Of a stretch of DNA of 64,000 bases, positions 24,101 to 34,619 are shown piece by piece. Within the stretch, counting starts at the first letter, position 1; each line of letters opens with the position of its first letter. The position numbers and the translations under genes are program-made. Origin of the DNA: Dipteris shenzhenensis (Eukaryota; Polypodiophyta; Polypodiopsida; Gleicheniales); NCBI GenBank assembly GCA_047967505.1, contig CM106541.1. One strand, written 5' to 3'. The notes beneath the pieces were generated by a model. That model saw only the letters and a list, made by a program, of their open reading frames with translations. It did no database searches and was not told the origin of the DNA.

Positions 24101-25000
24101 AAATAAGTTTTTGTTACCAACTTAACAATTAGTTTCAATGCACAATTGGAAACTTGGAACTGAAACATCATTCTTAACTTTATAGTTCCCTTGGGGAAGA
24201 GTCACACCATTGCTATTCCTCTATAATCCCATGGGGAGAATGCAAGTAGAGCCATTGAAGCTCTATTTTGAGACTTCCTTTCCAAGGGGCTATGTATCAT
24301 CATTGCCTTGATCTTGTTCACAAATTATCCAATCAAAAAAGCACCAATAATTGGTCAAAAAGTAATGAATGTATAAAGAAGTACAATGTCTTTAATAGTC
24401 TACAAATAGCTCCTCTCATGTACACTATGACCTATGGTATCAATACAAATGTGCCCATATTTTGCAATGCAGGTTTTCTCATGGAGATAGATCAAGGTGG
24501 TAAATCATGGGAAAGCACATAACATTTATATTTGATTGAGTGAGACTCATCTTGTGAACCTTAATGGTTTTTATAAACACCTTAATAGATTTTACATAGT
24601 CGAGTCTTGCATTTCCAAAACTAAACAAAATCTGCCATACCTAATTCTACGATCTTACATCATGTAGTAACCCTTAGTGGATGTCATACGGTCTTCATAA
24701 AACACCATTTAAAAGACTTAAATGTAAAATTCATAACCATGAATTTGTAATCACATTGTCCCAAATCCTAAACTTGACCAAGTAAGAACAAACGTTTGTA
24801 GTTAATATAAAATTTAGTGGTAATGACAAACATTTATCATGCACTCCTAATATTTAGACTAACAAATCAAACATCATACATAACAATTAGGCACCAAACT
24901 ACAAAATCTATAAGAAAGTAAAAATTCCAATTAGTAATAAATGTATAATGAAATACAATATTTGTAATCAAAACTCATATTATGCAAATAGCTCTTCATC
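21150..25000. other. No recognisable gene
   Basis: A 3.8-kb AT-rich stretch with short frames on both strands. Apart from the 125-bp duplication at 22.18 kb I see no conserved domain, RNA structure or mobile-element motif. Frames at 22484-22714 and 22801-23094 show no family signature. Confidence 0.45.
22182..22424. repeat. ~125-bp tandem duplication (2 copies)
   Basis: CTCACAAT.TGCACTC followed by TGCGGAG, GGGAAAGCTATAGCGGAAC and AAGTATAAAGATATGGAC occurs twice, with a spacing of 120-125 bp. Divergence of about 15-20% makes it an old duplication. Confidence 0.75.
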
Positions 25001-25022
25001 TACATGTATATCATCAATGGCT

Positions 25023-25474
25023 TCAACACAAATGTGCCCATATTCTACAATATCTATTTTGGGCATGGAGTCTAGACCAAGGTGGAATATCAGGGGAAAA
25101 TACATAACAAACATTTGAGTTTGCATTTGTTTTTCTATTGCTATTTATAAACCTTGCCACATTACCATACCAAACATCACCAACAATGTGCACCATATCC
25201 TTTGTAGAGACATGAGGATCCTCTTGCATGGAGTTCTTCTTTAGCCTTGGATATACAATTCTTTCCCATCTCTGTAAGAGTACTTGTCATGTCCATAATG
25301 GAGAATAGTAGTCCCTCTCTTAATGGAATCATGCACAAATAAGCCCAAGCCAGCACCTGTAATAGTTGACTCATGCACCTCAAAAGCCACACTTTTGATC
25401 TGAAATACTTCGTTGATTTGGATAGCAAACCTTAATGCTCCAAGTGGATCACGTTTTGCTATGTACCTACTCAA
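25023..25474 (-). pseudogene. SET-domain methyltransferase relic
   Basis: The minus strand encodes VAFEVHESTITGAGLGLF, then IKRGTTILHYG (the SET N-terminal signature, residues about 30-60 of the first frame) and DGKELYIQ. After a frame change it encodes YGNVARFINSNRKTNAN, the GN.ARFIN catalytic/AdoMet motif of SET lysine methyltransferases, with DIPPWSRLHA after it. At least two frame shifts separate the halves. A stop follows IQG, and the usual post-SET cysteines are not seen. No introns are evident, so a processed or eroded copy is likely. Functional SET proteins transfer methyl groups to lysines of histones or other proteins; this copy probably does not. Confidence 0.55.
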
Positions 25475-25715
25475 GTATGATTGGAATATATATCTCTCTA
25501 CATGACAAAATACAAGTCAAATGAACGCTCTCTTTGTCCATTAAATTGCAGGAAAGCTCACGTTGAGCCATAGAAGTTGAACTACAACAATGCTCATTAA
25601 TCGCAATCAAAGGCCAGAATGTTTATGAGTCCTCCATTATGAACAACAATATATATGATTGATGCACAACCGCACACAACACCACAGAATCCCAACTTTG
25701 CCAAAGAATGCCAAA

Positions 25716-25982
25716 CTAAAACTCCGCAGAGGCAGCCTCGTCCATGCCTCTGACAGAGGACGCCATGAGTACAATGCTCTTCCAAACCACTTTATTCCAC
25801 ACCCATGCGTATGCAACAGAGCACAAGACACCACTGGAAATATACCCGAAAACAGAAGCTTCCACAAGATGCCAAACAAAGTTAGTCCCAAACTGTCGCC
25901 TCAGCCCCAGATCGTCACCAATCAAAACAGCCACACACAAAACAACCAAGCACACTATTTGTAGAAAAGAGGCATGCATCAC
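25716..25982 (-). CDS. Hypothetical 88-residue membrane protein
   Basis: The frame starts at tandem ATG codons (25982). It encodes a hydrophobic N-terminus (FLQIVCLVVLCVAVLIG), a central polar part and a second hydrophobic segment (GYISSGVLCSVAYAWVW), ending MDEAASAEF then TAG. G+C is higher than in the flanks. Upstream on the same strand, a C/T-rich region (about 26290-26110) looks like a 5' leader. A donor-like GAGAG/GTAGGC near 26063 and an acceptor TCTGCAG just before the ATG (about 26003) suggest a short first intron. Another frame downstream (to about 25597) holds a third hydrophobic stretch (GFCGVVCGCASIIYIVV), so a frameshifted longer protein is possible. I do not recognise the family. 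It would be divergently arranged with MAC5, about 0.85 kb away. Confidence 0.35.
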   Translation of the reverse strand: MMHASFLQIVCLVVLCVAVLIGDDLGLRRQFGTNFVWHLVEASVFGYISSGVLCSVAYAWVWNKVVWKSIVLMASSVRGMDEAASAEF

Positions 25983-26109
25983 GCTGTGCGAAGTAGAATC
26001 CCTGCAGATGTGAGAATGCAGGAATAAAAAAGCTCACTAATAGTCTTAAGTAAAGCCTACCTCTCACAAAAAAGAATTGGAATTTGTTTTATTGCCAAAA
26101 AACTAGATT

Positions 26110-26295
26110 GCTTGGCCAGCTGGGCTCTTGATGAAATCGGGAAAAAGCTGCAGAGGAAGCAATGCAAAAGCAGGAGAAGGGTGTGAGAGGTGAAGAGGGA
26201 ATCGCAACGGAAGAGTGGAGGAGAAAGAAGAAGCGAAGAAGAGGGAAGAACTGAGAAATGGTTTCACAGAACGTCTCCTAGTGTATTTGTGAGGA
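26110..26295 (-). promoter_or_regulatory. Putative 5' leader of the small membrane-protein gene
   Basis: Minus-strand sequence rich in TTC and CTC (CTTCTTCTTTCTCCTCCACTC type) is typical of plant 5' untranslated leaders. Supporting evidence is only composition and the GT-AG pair between it and the ATG at 25982. Confidence 0.3.
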
Positions 26296-26604
26296 AGAAG
26301 GTCCCACTGACAATAGTTTAAATAGACCAATCTATAGCCATAAGCTTCGTTGAACCTCTCAAAGACACAGAAAGCATAACGAAGGAGATTCATGGGCAGT
26401 GGCTCGATACAAGCTTCAGTATAAGTAGGAGCAAACCTGATGGTGACGGCACATGAACATTCGAAAGCCAATACGTGAGGGTCTCTTCACAAACCAATAG
26501 CCTTCATAAAGCAATCTACGTTGTTTTTGGCTTATGTTCATCCATTTCGCCTATATTTAAAGGTTTTGCCTTGGCTTTTTACGCAGCTTTTCAAAAGCTT
26601 TCAA

Positions 26605-26745
26605 AGCTTTTGGGCTTTCAGAATTTAAATAATCTAAGGGTGTATATTGTGCCATGTGGAAGCTTTTGGGCTTTCAGAATTTAAAAAAATCTAAGGGTGT
26701 ATATTGTGCCATGTGGAAGCACAGGATTTCAGAATTTGAAAAAAC
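26605..26745. repeat. 56-bp tandem repeat, 2.4 copies
   Basis: AGCTTTTGGGCTTTCAGAAT starts at 26605 and 26661, with a partial third unit near 26717. Units share CTAAGGGTGTATATTGTGCC. The repeat lies in the shared upstream region between the membrane-protein frame and MAC5. Confidence 0.85.
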
Positions 26746-27134
26746 ATCCTAGTGCTGGCCAAGTAAAAAAGAATTGGAATTTTGAATTTTGGTTGGCACA
26801 AAAAGCAAAAATTTAATTAATGATAGGGTCAAGGCAAAGTTTGACTCGAACCAGCCCTTAAATTTGAAGGGTGCAACACTCTTCAAAGTGTTTTTTACCC
26901 TTCCCCCCAAGGGAAATAGAGAGATGAACCTTCAAAAGAAGGACCACTTTGGGAAAAATTACAAAGGAAATGCCACGTGGCCCTTCAAAAGTAATTTACG
27001 AGGAGGATAACTTTTAAATTGCCCTTCAAAATGAAATTCTAGGCTAAGCCGACATTAAAGTGTGTACTAATAACCTGTACTCATACTGAGTGGATTCATT
27101 TGTTTGTGTTTACTTCTTCCTGTTCTGTGGAACA

Positions 27135-28966
27135 ATGGCTCATCGCCTCCTGCGCGATGAGGAGGCTGATGGCTGGGAGCGCTCCGACTTCCCCATTATC
27201 TGCGAATCTTGCCTCGGAGACAACCCCTACGTTCGTATGGTCAGTGACGCTTTCTCCTTTTCTGAGATCCAACGAAGAAAAATCTCATCGCATTACATTG
27301 ATTCTTGTGTACGCCTTTATTTGTGTCGCTCTGCCGCTTTCTGTTGAACCCCTTGATTTGCCTGAATATTGCAGACAAAGGCTAATTTCGACAAGGAATG
27401 CAAAATCTGCACCCGGCCCTTCACAGTGTTCAGATGGAGACCTGGACGGGATGCCCGGTACAAAAAAACAGAGGTTTGTCAGACTTGCAGCAAGCTAAAA
27501 AACGTCTGCCAAGTCTGCTTGCTAGACCTTGACTATGGTTTGCCAGTGCAAGTACGTGATTCTGCGCTTGGGATAAATACAAATGATGCCATACCCAAGA
27601 GCGATGTCAATCGGGAGTACTTTGCAGAAGAGCAAGACCGGAAGGTAAGCATGCTTGTGACTTTTTCTTTTCAGCTAGAATTTTGTTTTGAAAATTTTTC
27701 TTTCAAAGGGCACTTGAACGGCATAGGCAATGATTATGACAGAATTGGTTTGGAGTTCCCATATCATGTTATTAAGTTGCTTTTTCTTAAACCTCCACAT
27801 TGCCAATGGGCATAATACGCAAGTAAATAAGCGCAAATTTTATAGACCTCTTTCTTTGGAAAAGAAAATTCTGTGACGAAAACCTAATACCCTGAAAAGC
27901 AGTCATTGGGATGCTTGAACATATCTTTCTTTCGTCAGACAAATACTCCTGTAGGAAAGTACATCCGATTAGAGGTCTAAGAGCCTTCTAGGGGAGATCA
28001 GATAACCAGGAGGGAACTTCCTAGGAGAGGCTAGGGTAGTCTAAGGCCTTGGCTAGGGGGGAGGGGGAGGGAGGTCCTCTATCAGGCTGGCCATTAACAT
28101 AGACATTTCAGTATAGCAGATAGCATTAACTCTTGTACACGTGGCATATGATGTCACTTGTTATGACAATGTACAATTTTGAGCAAGAAGTTGAATTCTC
28201 TCGAAATCGCTGGGAATTGTCCCTTCCATGTCCCTTGGGATTCTTAGTTCTCTCTTCCCAAGTCACTCTTGGGTAGTACGGGAGAAATTTTCTTGTTTCA
28301 TACAATAATTATGCAGTCAAACACACTTGCCATCACACTATATCATGCAATCCCTGCTGTGCATGATGGAATTGAGTTTGAAGCTGTATGAGCAACAAAG
28401 CACACCTTCTGCAGCATTGTCAAGAATGTAGCCCGTTTTCTGTTTTTGGTGATACATCTCATAAGAAGCTGTTCAGAAGCATGAATGTTTTGCCTTTTGG
28501 AACCAAGAGTTTTAGGGAAGCTTATCAATATATAGTGACAAAGTAGTACTACTTAGTTTTTTCTTTGATCAGCAGCAGAATAAGAGATGTCTTCTTGGTT
28601 CCTTGGATCTTTTACTTCTAGTTGATTTTGAAAAATGGCCTCATAGATTTTCTTCATATTACAATTTGTTATGTGTGTCTTCTGTGTGATGTCGTCTTCT
28701 CTTAAGACATTTTAATTGTTCTGCAGGCAAAGGCAGGGCTTGACTATGAGTCTTCATATGGCAAGTCGCGCCCAAATGATACAATTCTGAAGCTTCAGCG
28801 AACAACACCCTACTACAAAAGAAATCGCGCCCATATTTGCAGTTTTTATGCCCGTGGAGAGTGTACACGTGGTGCTGAATGTCCCTACAGACATGAAATG
28901 CCTATCACGGGGGAGCTTTCTCAGCAGAATATCAAGGATCGCTACTATGGGTACTGCAACTTATCA

Positions 28967-29012
<46 letters not shown>

Positions 29013-30494
29013 TTGAGTGTCAAATAAGCAAAGTGGCACTGATGAACGCCTAAAACTCGACATTTTGTCTACCTCTAGAGAACAGTTCTGTGATTGTACA
29101 GCTACTATGTGGCATCTTGTTCCCTGTGATCATGGGCGGTTTCATAGTGCAAACTATTTCTTTCCTTCAGGTCTTCGCAACGCAAGCACATTTTTATAAT
29201 GGTGAGACACCACTCATGTCTTGAGTGGTGTTCATCCCAGATGTCTGATTTCTTTTTGAGGAGAGGGGAAGTATATCATAGACAAGCTCCATTTAACCTT
29301 AGATTTCAGCTGTACATTAACTAGGCCATAAATGAAGGCACTTACACAGCATTGTGTATATTTGTGTGGACATGCGCGTACATTAGAACTGCCCATACAG
29401 GGCTGTGCGTCGTGTGGAAGCTCAAAAATCACCTGTCAGCTGCCAACTGAAATTTCAGAGGGGAGAGAGGATAGCAAGTGCTCTTTTCTCATGGTCATAT
29501 AAGCCAGCCACTTATAGCTACTGGTCATGGAAATTAGCTGGAGTGCAGAGTATGAAATTCCTCTAGAGGTCATCTTTTTTCTGAGTGATATCTACAATCA
29601 ATCTACAATCAAATTGTTGAAGTGTGTGTATGCATTTTTTCGGTCTTGGATCTAACGGTCTGGTTTGTTTAATTTGAATGCAGAGTGAATGACCCAGTTG
29701 CTGCTAAGCTGCTAAGGAAAGCTGGAGAAATGCCATCACTCATACCACCAGAAGATGAAAACATCAAAACCCTTTATATCGGTGGTCTTGATCAAAGAGT
29801 GACTGAAGATGATCTCAAGGATTTTTTCTATGCTTATGGTGAAATTGAGTCCATCAGACTGGTGCCTCAAAGGGCATGTGCCTTTATTTCATATACCAAT
29901 CGTGATGGGGCAGAGAAAGCAGCAGAAAACCTTGCAAACAAACTCGTTATCAAGGGCTTGAGGTTGAAACTGATGTGGGGTAAGCCTCAAGTGCCGAAGT
30001 CTGAAATGGAGAATCAAGGGGGAGTTGATGATGCTTCGAAACAGAGCGTTGGGCTCTTGTCTCATGGGGGAATGCTTCCAAGGTCTGTGATTTCACAGCA
30101 ACAAAGTCAACAGCAACAAAGTAATCAAGACCACCCATCCTTGAATTATTTCAACATTCCTGCTCCACCTCTGTCAGCAGAGAGGCCTTTCTACCCCTCA
30201 ATGGATCCTCAAAGAATGGGAGCTGTGGCATCGTCACAGGATTCGGGTAGTGCCTCCAACCAGGGAGAGCAGAATCAGGCTGTCCAGCAGCCCCAGTATG
30301 GTCCTCCTGGTGCGCCAGTTGCTACATATGGACGTCCACCGTTGTTGCAGCAGGCAATGCCTTCACAGTTTCAGCAACAACAGTTTCCACATTATCCTCC
30401 ACCACCACCACTGTCTCACCAGGGATACCAACACTATCCACATCAATATCCTCCACCACCACCTCCTGCCGCATATTTCCAGCCGCAATTCTAA
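27135..30494 (+). CDS. MAC5: Spliceosome-associated RNA-binding protein MAC5/RBM22 (CCCH zinc finger plus RRM)
   Basis: Four coding exons: 27135-27239, 27375-27644, 28727-28950 and 29684-30494, joined at GT-AG borders with conserved phase, giving 469 residues (Arabidopsis relatives are about 480). Residues 1-125 hold the N-terminal zinc-binding part (CESC 23-26, CKIC 44-47, VCQTC and VCQVC). C163-X7-C171-X5-C177-X3-H181 is the CCCH finger. An RRM spans about 229-300, with RNP2 LYIGGL and RNP1 RACAFISY (263-270). The tail is Q-, S- and P-rich. Orthologues (human RBM22, yeast Cwc2/Ecm2, plant MAC5 in the MOS4-associated/NineTeen complex) contact U6 snRNA and the intron in the active spliceosome in the nucleus. 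The start is the only ATG fitting the conserved N-terminus. All motifs are intact, so I infer a functional gene. Intron 2 (1.08 kb) and intron 3 (0.73 kb, with a CT microsatellite) hold nothing else recognisable. Confidence 0.96.
28971..29009 (+). repeat. (CT)n microsatellite in MAC5 intron 3
   Basis: 39 bp of CT repeats begin 20 bp after the splice donor at 28951. A pyrimidine tract this close to a donor is unusual, but the donor itself (GGTACTG) is usable. Confidence 0.95.
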
Positions 30495-31340
30495 TGCTTT
30501 CTCTGGAATGAAGTTTTCATAAAGGCTGCTGTCGGCTGAGGGACACCTTCAGATATGTAACTGCTGATTCTGGTTCGCGAGATAATTATTTTATTTGTGT
30601 CACTCGTACTGTGTGAGCAAATTGCATGTGATAGCAAGTGTAATATTTGTTTCTTTCCTTACTGAATTCAAGTCCAAGAAAAGCTGGCATGGACTTGATG
30701 AAAGTAGAAGGAATTGCAGTGGGGCAATTGGAAGCCTTAATACATAACTTTGTAAGTTTTCCAATGAAAAATGCGCATTGTCTTCCAAATATTATGGGTT
30801 CACACTGGAGAACAAGAATGATATGCTAAGGGTGAGGGAATTTGAAGGTTACATCTTCAGCACATCTGAAAGGCATGGGGAAGGTTGGATTCATTCCCAG
30901 TGTGCCTGTGCTTCTTGGGACTCCATACATGGAAGGAGTACTTTAATCATTGCATGGTGTAGCAGAAATGTGAATACTAATCCAAGCTAAGGTGCCTTAC
31001 TGCGCCGTTAAATAATGGGCCATTTGGTACTTGGAAACGTCTTTCTGATTTTTCCAGGGGATTAACCATATTTATGGTCTTTCTGATTTTTCCAGGGGAT
31101 TAACCATATTTATGGTACTTCGATACACTTTCCGTCTATATCAAGTAAACCAAGGGGCCCCATTTATGTATGAAAAGTACCATCTAAGACATAAATTAAA
31201 ATTTATAGTTGAATAAAGCATTTGTGGTAACTTTGGCTGATTCGATCTGCACTGCTGCAATGTGACTCTTTTGGCATATAAAATAGAATGACCAACTTGC
31301 ACACAAATCCTGCACAGGAAAACAAAAAAAATGTCCAAAA
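30495..31340. other. 3' flank of MAC5
   Basis: Probable 3' untranslated region and downstream sequence. A GAATAAAG polyadenylation-like hexamer lies near 31212, but the true cleavage site cannot be fixed. It contains the 38-bp duplication at 31040. No further gene is seen. Confidence 0.4.
31040..31116. repeat. 38-bp tandem duplication (2 copies)
   Basis: TCTTTCTGATTTTTCCAGGG begins at 31040 and 31078. The units are identical, so this is a recent event. Confidence 0.9.
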
Positions 31341-31374
31341 GGTTACGCACAGGACATCTCATCATAGACAGAGG

Positions 31375-31625
31375 TAGTCATGATAAGGGGCAACTGATGC
31401 AGCATTGTAGAATGAGGTGGCATGCAAAGGAAGCTAATGAGATAGTCATGATACGAGGCAATTGACGCAACGTTGTGAAATGTGGTGGCATGCATGTTCA
31501 ATGTTGTGTGTATTGTAGTGGGCACCACATAGATAGTCATGATAAGAGGCAACTGATGCAGCATCATGAAATGAGGTGGCATGCAGACATTCAATGTAGT
31601 GTATTGTAGTGGGTGCCACATAGAT
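31375..31625. repeat. Minisatellite, three units (68 and 91 bp)
   Basis: TAGTCATGATA.G.GGCAA starts at 31375, 31443 and 31534. Units contain GGTGGCATGCA, and the last two also contain TATTGTAGTGGG. Confidence 0.85.
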
Positions 31626-31698
31626 CGCATGGTTTTTTACTATTGAATAAGAGCTGGCCACCACCTAAAGAATATCGGTGTCAAAGCATCCAAGGTAG

Positions 31699-31898
31699 GG
31701 TGAAGGTATTGGATGAGGTGAGGGGGGTGGGTGGCTGGAAATGGGAGAGGAGCGGTTATGGTAGAAGGCGTATGAGTAAGGAGGCGATGGAAAAAATTAA
31801 GTCTACATGCCTCTCTTAAGGTAAACCCTCGTGAAGCCTCTACGTTTTTGCATTTGAGGCCATTTTGAATGTTGAAAATTCTTGTTATCTTGCTGCCC
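31699..31898 (+). repeat. 200-bp dispersed direct repeat, copy 1
   Basis: This block matches 38157-38352 at roughly 90% by eye, including GGTGGGTGGCTGGAA, GGTTATGGTAGAAGGCGTAT and GAGGCCATTTTGAATGTTGA. Immediately before it, 31661-31698 matches a short piece of the minus-strand LINE-B RT (about 36088-36122). Confidence 0.85.
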
Positions 31899-32299
31899 GC
31901 GAAAATCTCTAAAATAGCTTTACAAATGTGGCATATGATCTTTCAAAGCTATTGGTTAAGCCACTCAAATCTGATACAAATTGACCAAGATGATATGGCA
32001 TGTAATAATAGCCATTATTGATAGCCAAGAGTAGTGATGACTAAGAATGATTGTAAAGGCTCAAAATGACTTGAATCATATGTGATTTTAGTGTGTGACA
32101 TCGTGATGCAAACTGGGTCCAAATTAGATGCTAAATGGTCAAGGTATGGGCACCTAAATTCAAGTGTATATGATGAAGCCAATTGAGTGGGGCACCACAT
32201 TTTCCACTTTAACCAAACGTTGTCTTGACATATATATGTCCTTGTCAATCTATGTAATTGGCTTTTGTGGAGTTTGATATCAAAACTAGCATGTCAATA

Positions 32300-32555
32300 T
32301 GGCTAGCTCATTTGATGGATCAAGGATATCCACAAGGAGAAATGTGGATGAGAGGACCCCACATGTGTTGACTATTCAAAGGGCTCTCTCTATATAAGAA
32401 GCCTATCTTTGTATTATTCAAATATACATTGCAATAGATTGAGTCTTGCCTACTTTATGTCTCTTTCATGGTGCTTCGACCCTCCTTGATCATCTTGCTC
32501 TTCATGTATCTAGATTAGGAGTGCTCGATCCCTCACTTTAACATGGTATCAGAGC
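32300..32555 (+). mobile_element. Ty1/copia 5' LTR end and primer-binding site
   Basis: TATATAAG at 32391-32398 is followed by a leader that ends AACA at 32543. Directly after comes TGGTATCAGAGC (32544-32555), the standard copia primer-binding site complementary to initiator tRNA-Met. The LTR left border is not defined. No gag frame follows; the DNA after 32560 is a degenerate TGTGAGAGA-rich stretch. Confidence 0.7.
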
Positions 32556-33091
32556 ATGGTTGTACCTTCCGTTGAGGTGCCATACTTCTTGTGAGAGATT
32601 GAGAGAGTGAGAGATCTTGTGAGATTTCATTCCTTTGTGAGAAAGCTTGAGGATGTCTTCTCTCATTCTATTATGAGAGATTTCTACCCATCTCATTGAC
32701 ACAAATTCCGGCCATTCCTTTGTGAAAGATTTATGTCCATTTCATAGATCCCTTGTGTGAGAGAAAGTTCTTTGAGTATTAGAGTGTCTTTTTGTAGTGA
32801 CTAGATATGAGAAGCACTCGGTCGACTCCTACAACCTAGCCACAAGTGCTAGACACAAGTATCACATAGTAGCTACACTTATAGAGTGCCTTTACTCCAT
32901 CTTTGACCAAGTTGCGAACCCTACCAATTCCCTACCCAACTGAATGAAATGCAAATGTCTTCACCAACTATGTTAACCATAGTTGACCTCTCTTGTTACC
33001 AACTATTGTAACCTTAGTTGACCTCTCTTCTCAACCTCATTTTCTTTCCGTTCTTGTTGGGCTATCGTTGATTTCCATCCCACTTCCACAA

Positions 33092-33378
33092 GGATTAGTG
33101 TACCCATCAGAAATTGCAAAATACACATGGGCATTTGTCTCGTATGCCTCCCAATGTAAAAGGAAAAAGAATTGGAGAGAGTGCTATCAGGGCACTAGAA
33201 GTGAATTCGGAGTCAATACTTAGGAAAGTGTGCTAAATATAGATGTTACATGTCACCCCCCTGGTTAAATAGCAAAGAATCATAAGGAAATAAGGCATTA
33301 AACACCTACTCCCATAACCAAATGTGTGTGCTAATTAGGTTAGGAATGTAAGTGTGTGTGTGTGCGTGCATGCGTGCG
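33092..33378 (+). repeat. Dispersed repeat, inverted copy of 47187-47474
   Basis: The reverse complement matches 47187-47474 over nearly 290 bp. Shared blocks include the GGGTACAC and CCCATGTGTATTTTGCA regions, AGTGCCCTGGTAGCACTCTC, GAATCATAAGGAAATAAGGC and the TG-rich end. It lies just upstream of the LINE-B fragment. Confidence 0.8.
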
Positions 33379-33611
33379 CCCACACATGCGTGTGCATGCG
33401 TGCATGCATTTGTATGTGTGTGTGTGTGCGCGTGCACGCACGCATGTCTATTGGATTACATCAATTTAGAAAAGCCACACGTTTTTTTTTGCAAGAAATA
33501 ATTAGCATTCCTTTGCTGTTGTGAGGGTTTTTTTCTAGTGTTTCATATATTCTATGCCGGACACTCTTCCTTTTCTAGTGTTGCCATGATTATTCCTCAT
33601 GATTTGTAGCC

Positions 33612-34200
33612 TTGATTAGAATGATCCACATGGCCACTACATCATTGTTAGATGCACAATCAATGAAGACACCTTTTCAGTTTGCTTCAGTCTATGCATC
33701 TTATACATCTCTTGCTCATGCTGCTGAAATGTGGTATCATTTGGGTGACTATCACTGGTGTGAAAATGCTTTTATCTATGGAGAATTCAACAACTCCCCT
33801 GCCACTACTAATAGTATGACTCATTGATCTCACATGTTGAGAGGGGAGGAGCAAGATGCATGATATGTAGGCTTGCCATCTATGGCAATAGCTTATGAAT
33901 GATTGATAATGATGGGTACACTTTTCATCATAATGCATTTACCCTACCTAGTATTGTGCTTCCTGTCCATGTGCAGATGGACATACTTTATATTGATGAT
34001 TAGGCACCATACAGAGGGGGCATAATATGCATTGCACCTCTCCATCCTGGACCATTTTTTTAGTAGTTGTGGTGATATCAAAGCCTCACTTAAGACGTTG
34101 CTCTGCCAGCATCGAGATTCCAGATGCCTTATTTGCACAAGAGCGTCTCACTGGGGATGCCCTCTTTCTCCTTTATTGTAGCTACTTATGGCTGACTATA
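33612..34200 (+). mobile_element. LINE family B endonuclease relic
   Basis: Plus-strand sequence reads FQFASVYASYTSLAHAAEMW with a degenerate FNN after YGE (ancestral GGDFN), then HHNAFTLPSIVLP, ILYIDD-stop-APYRGG and SASIEIPDALFAQERLTGDA. These align in order with the full LINE-B copy at 57.1-57.6 kb. The same TAG stop after DD is present in both copies. Flanks are too decayed to define ends. Confidence 0.65.
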
Positions 34201-34619
34201 CATCTAGTTTATACCTTGCTTTGTAAAAACACAAAAGATGGCTTTAGGCCAAGCCTTATAGAAATGATCCCCTCTTTTGGGGGTAACCCTAGATTTGACA
34301 GACCCGCACTCCCACATGGCCCACAGGGTGTAAATGATATCCTAGTAGATGGCTACCAAGGTGGTTGCTAGGGCACTTGATGGCCTTCCATCACAAGATT
34401 GTAGAGATAACCCAGATGTTCCAAGAAATGATGTTGGACACTGTCTCCTAAACACCCATATGTTTTAGGCAGTTATGCTGGACACTGTCTCTTCACCACT
34501 ATTCTCTACTGAGACAAAGGGCACACATGCATGAAGGAGATGTTGCATCTTTTGTCTTTATCTTAAATACCCACCATTGGCGTAATGTGTCTCTATCTTG
34601 AATACCCGCCACTGGTCCA

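Noticed and set aside
27369-27815. 148-residue frame read through the MAC5 exon 2 donor
   Set aside because: The conserved protein and the GGTAAGC donor at 27645 show that the part after 27644 is intron.
31375-31625. Regularly spaced repeats resembling a CRISPR array
   Set aside because: Only three units of unequal spacing, with homologous spacers, in a eukaryotic context. It is a minisatellite.
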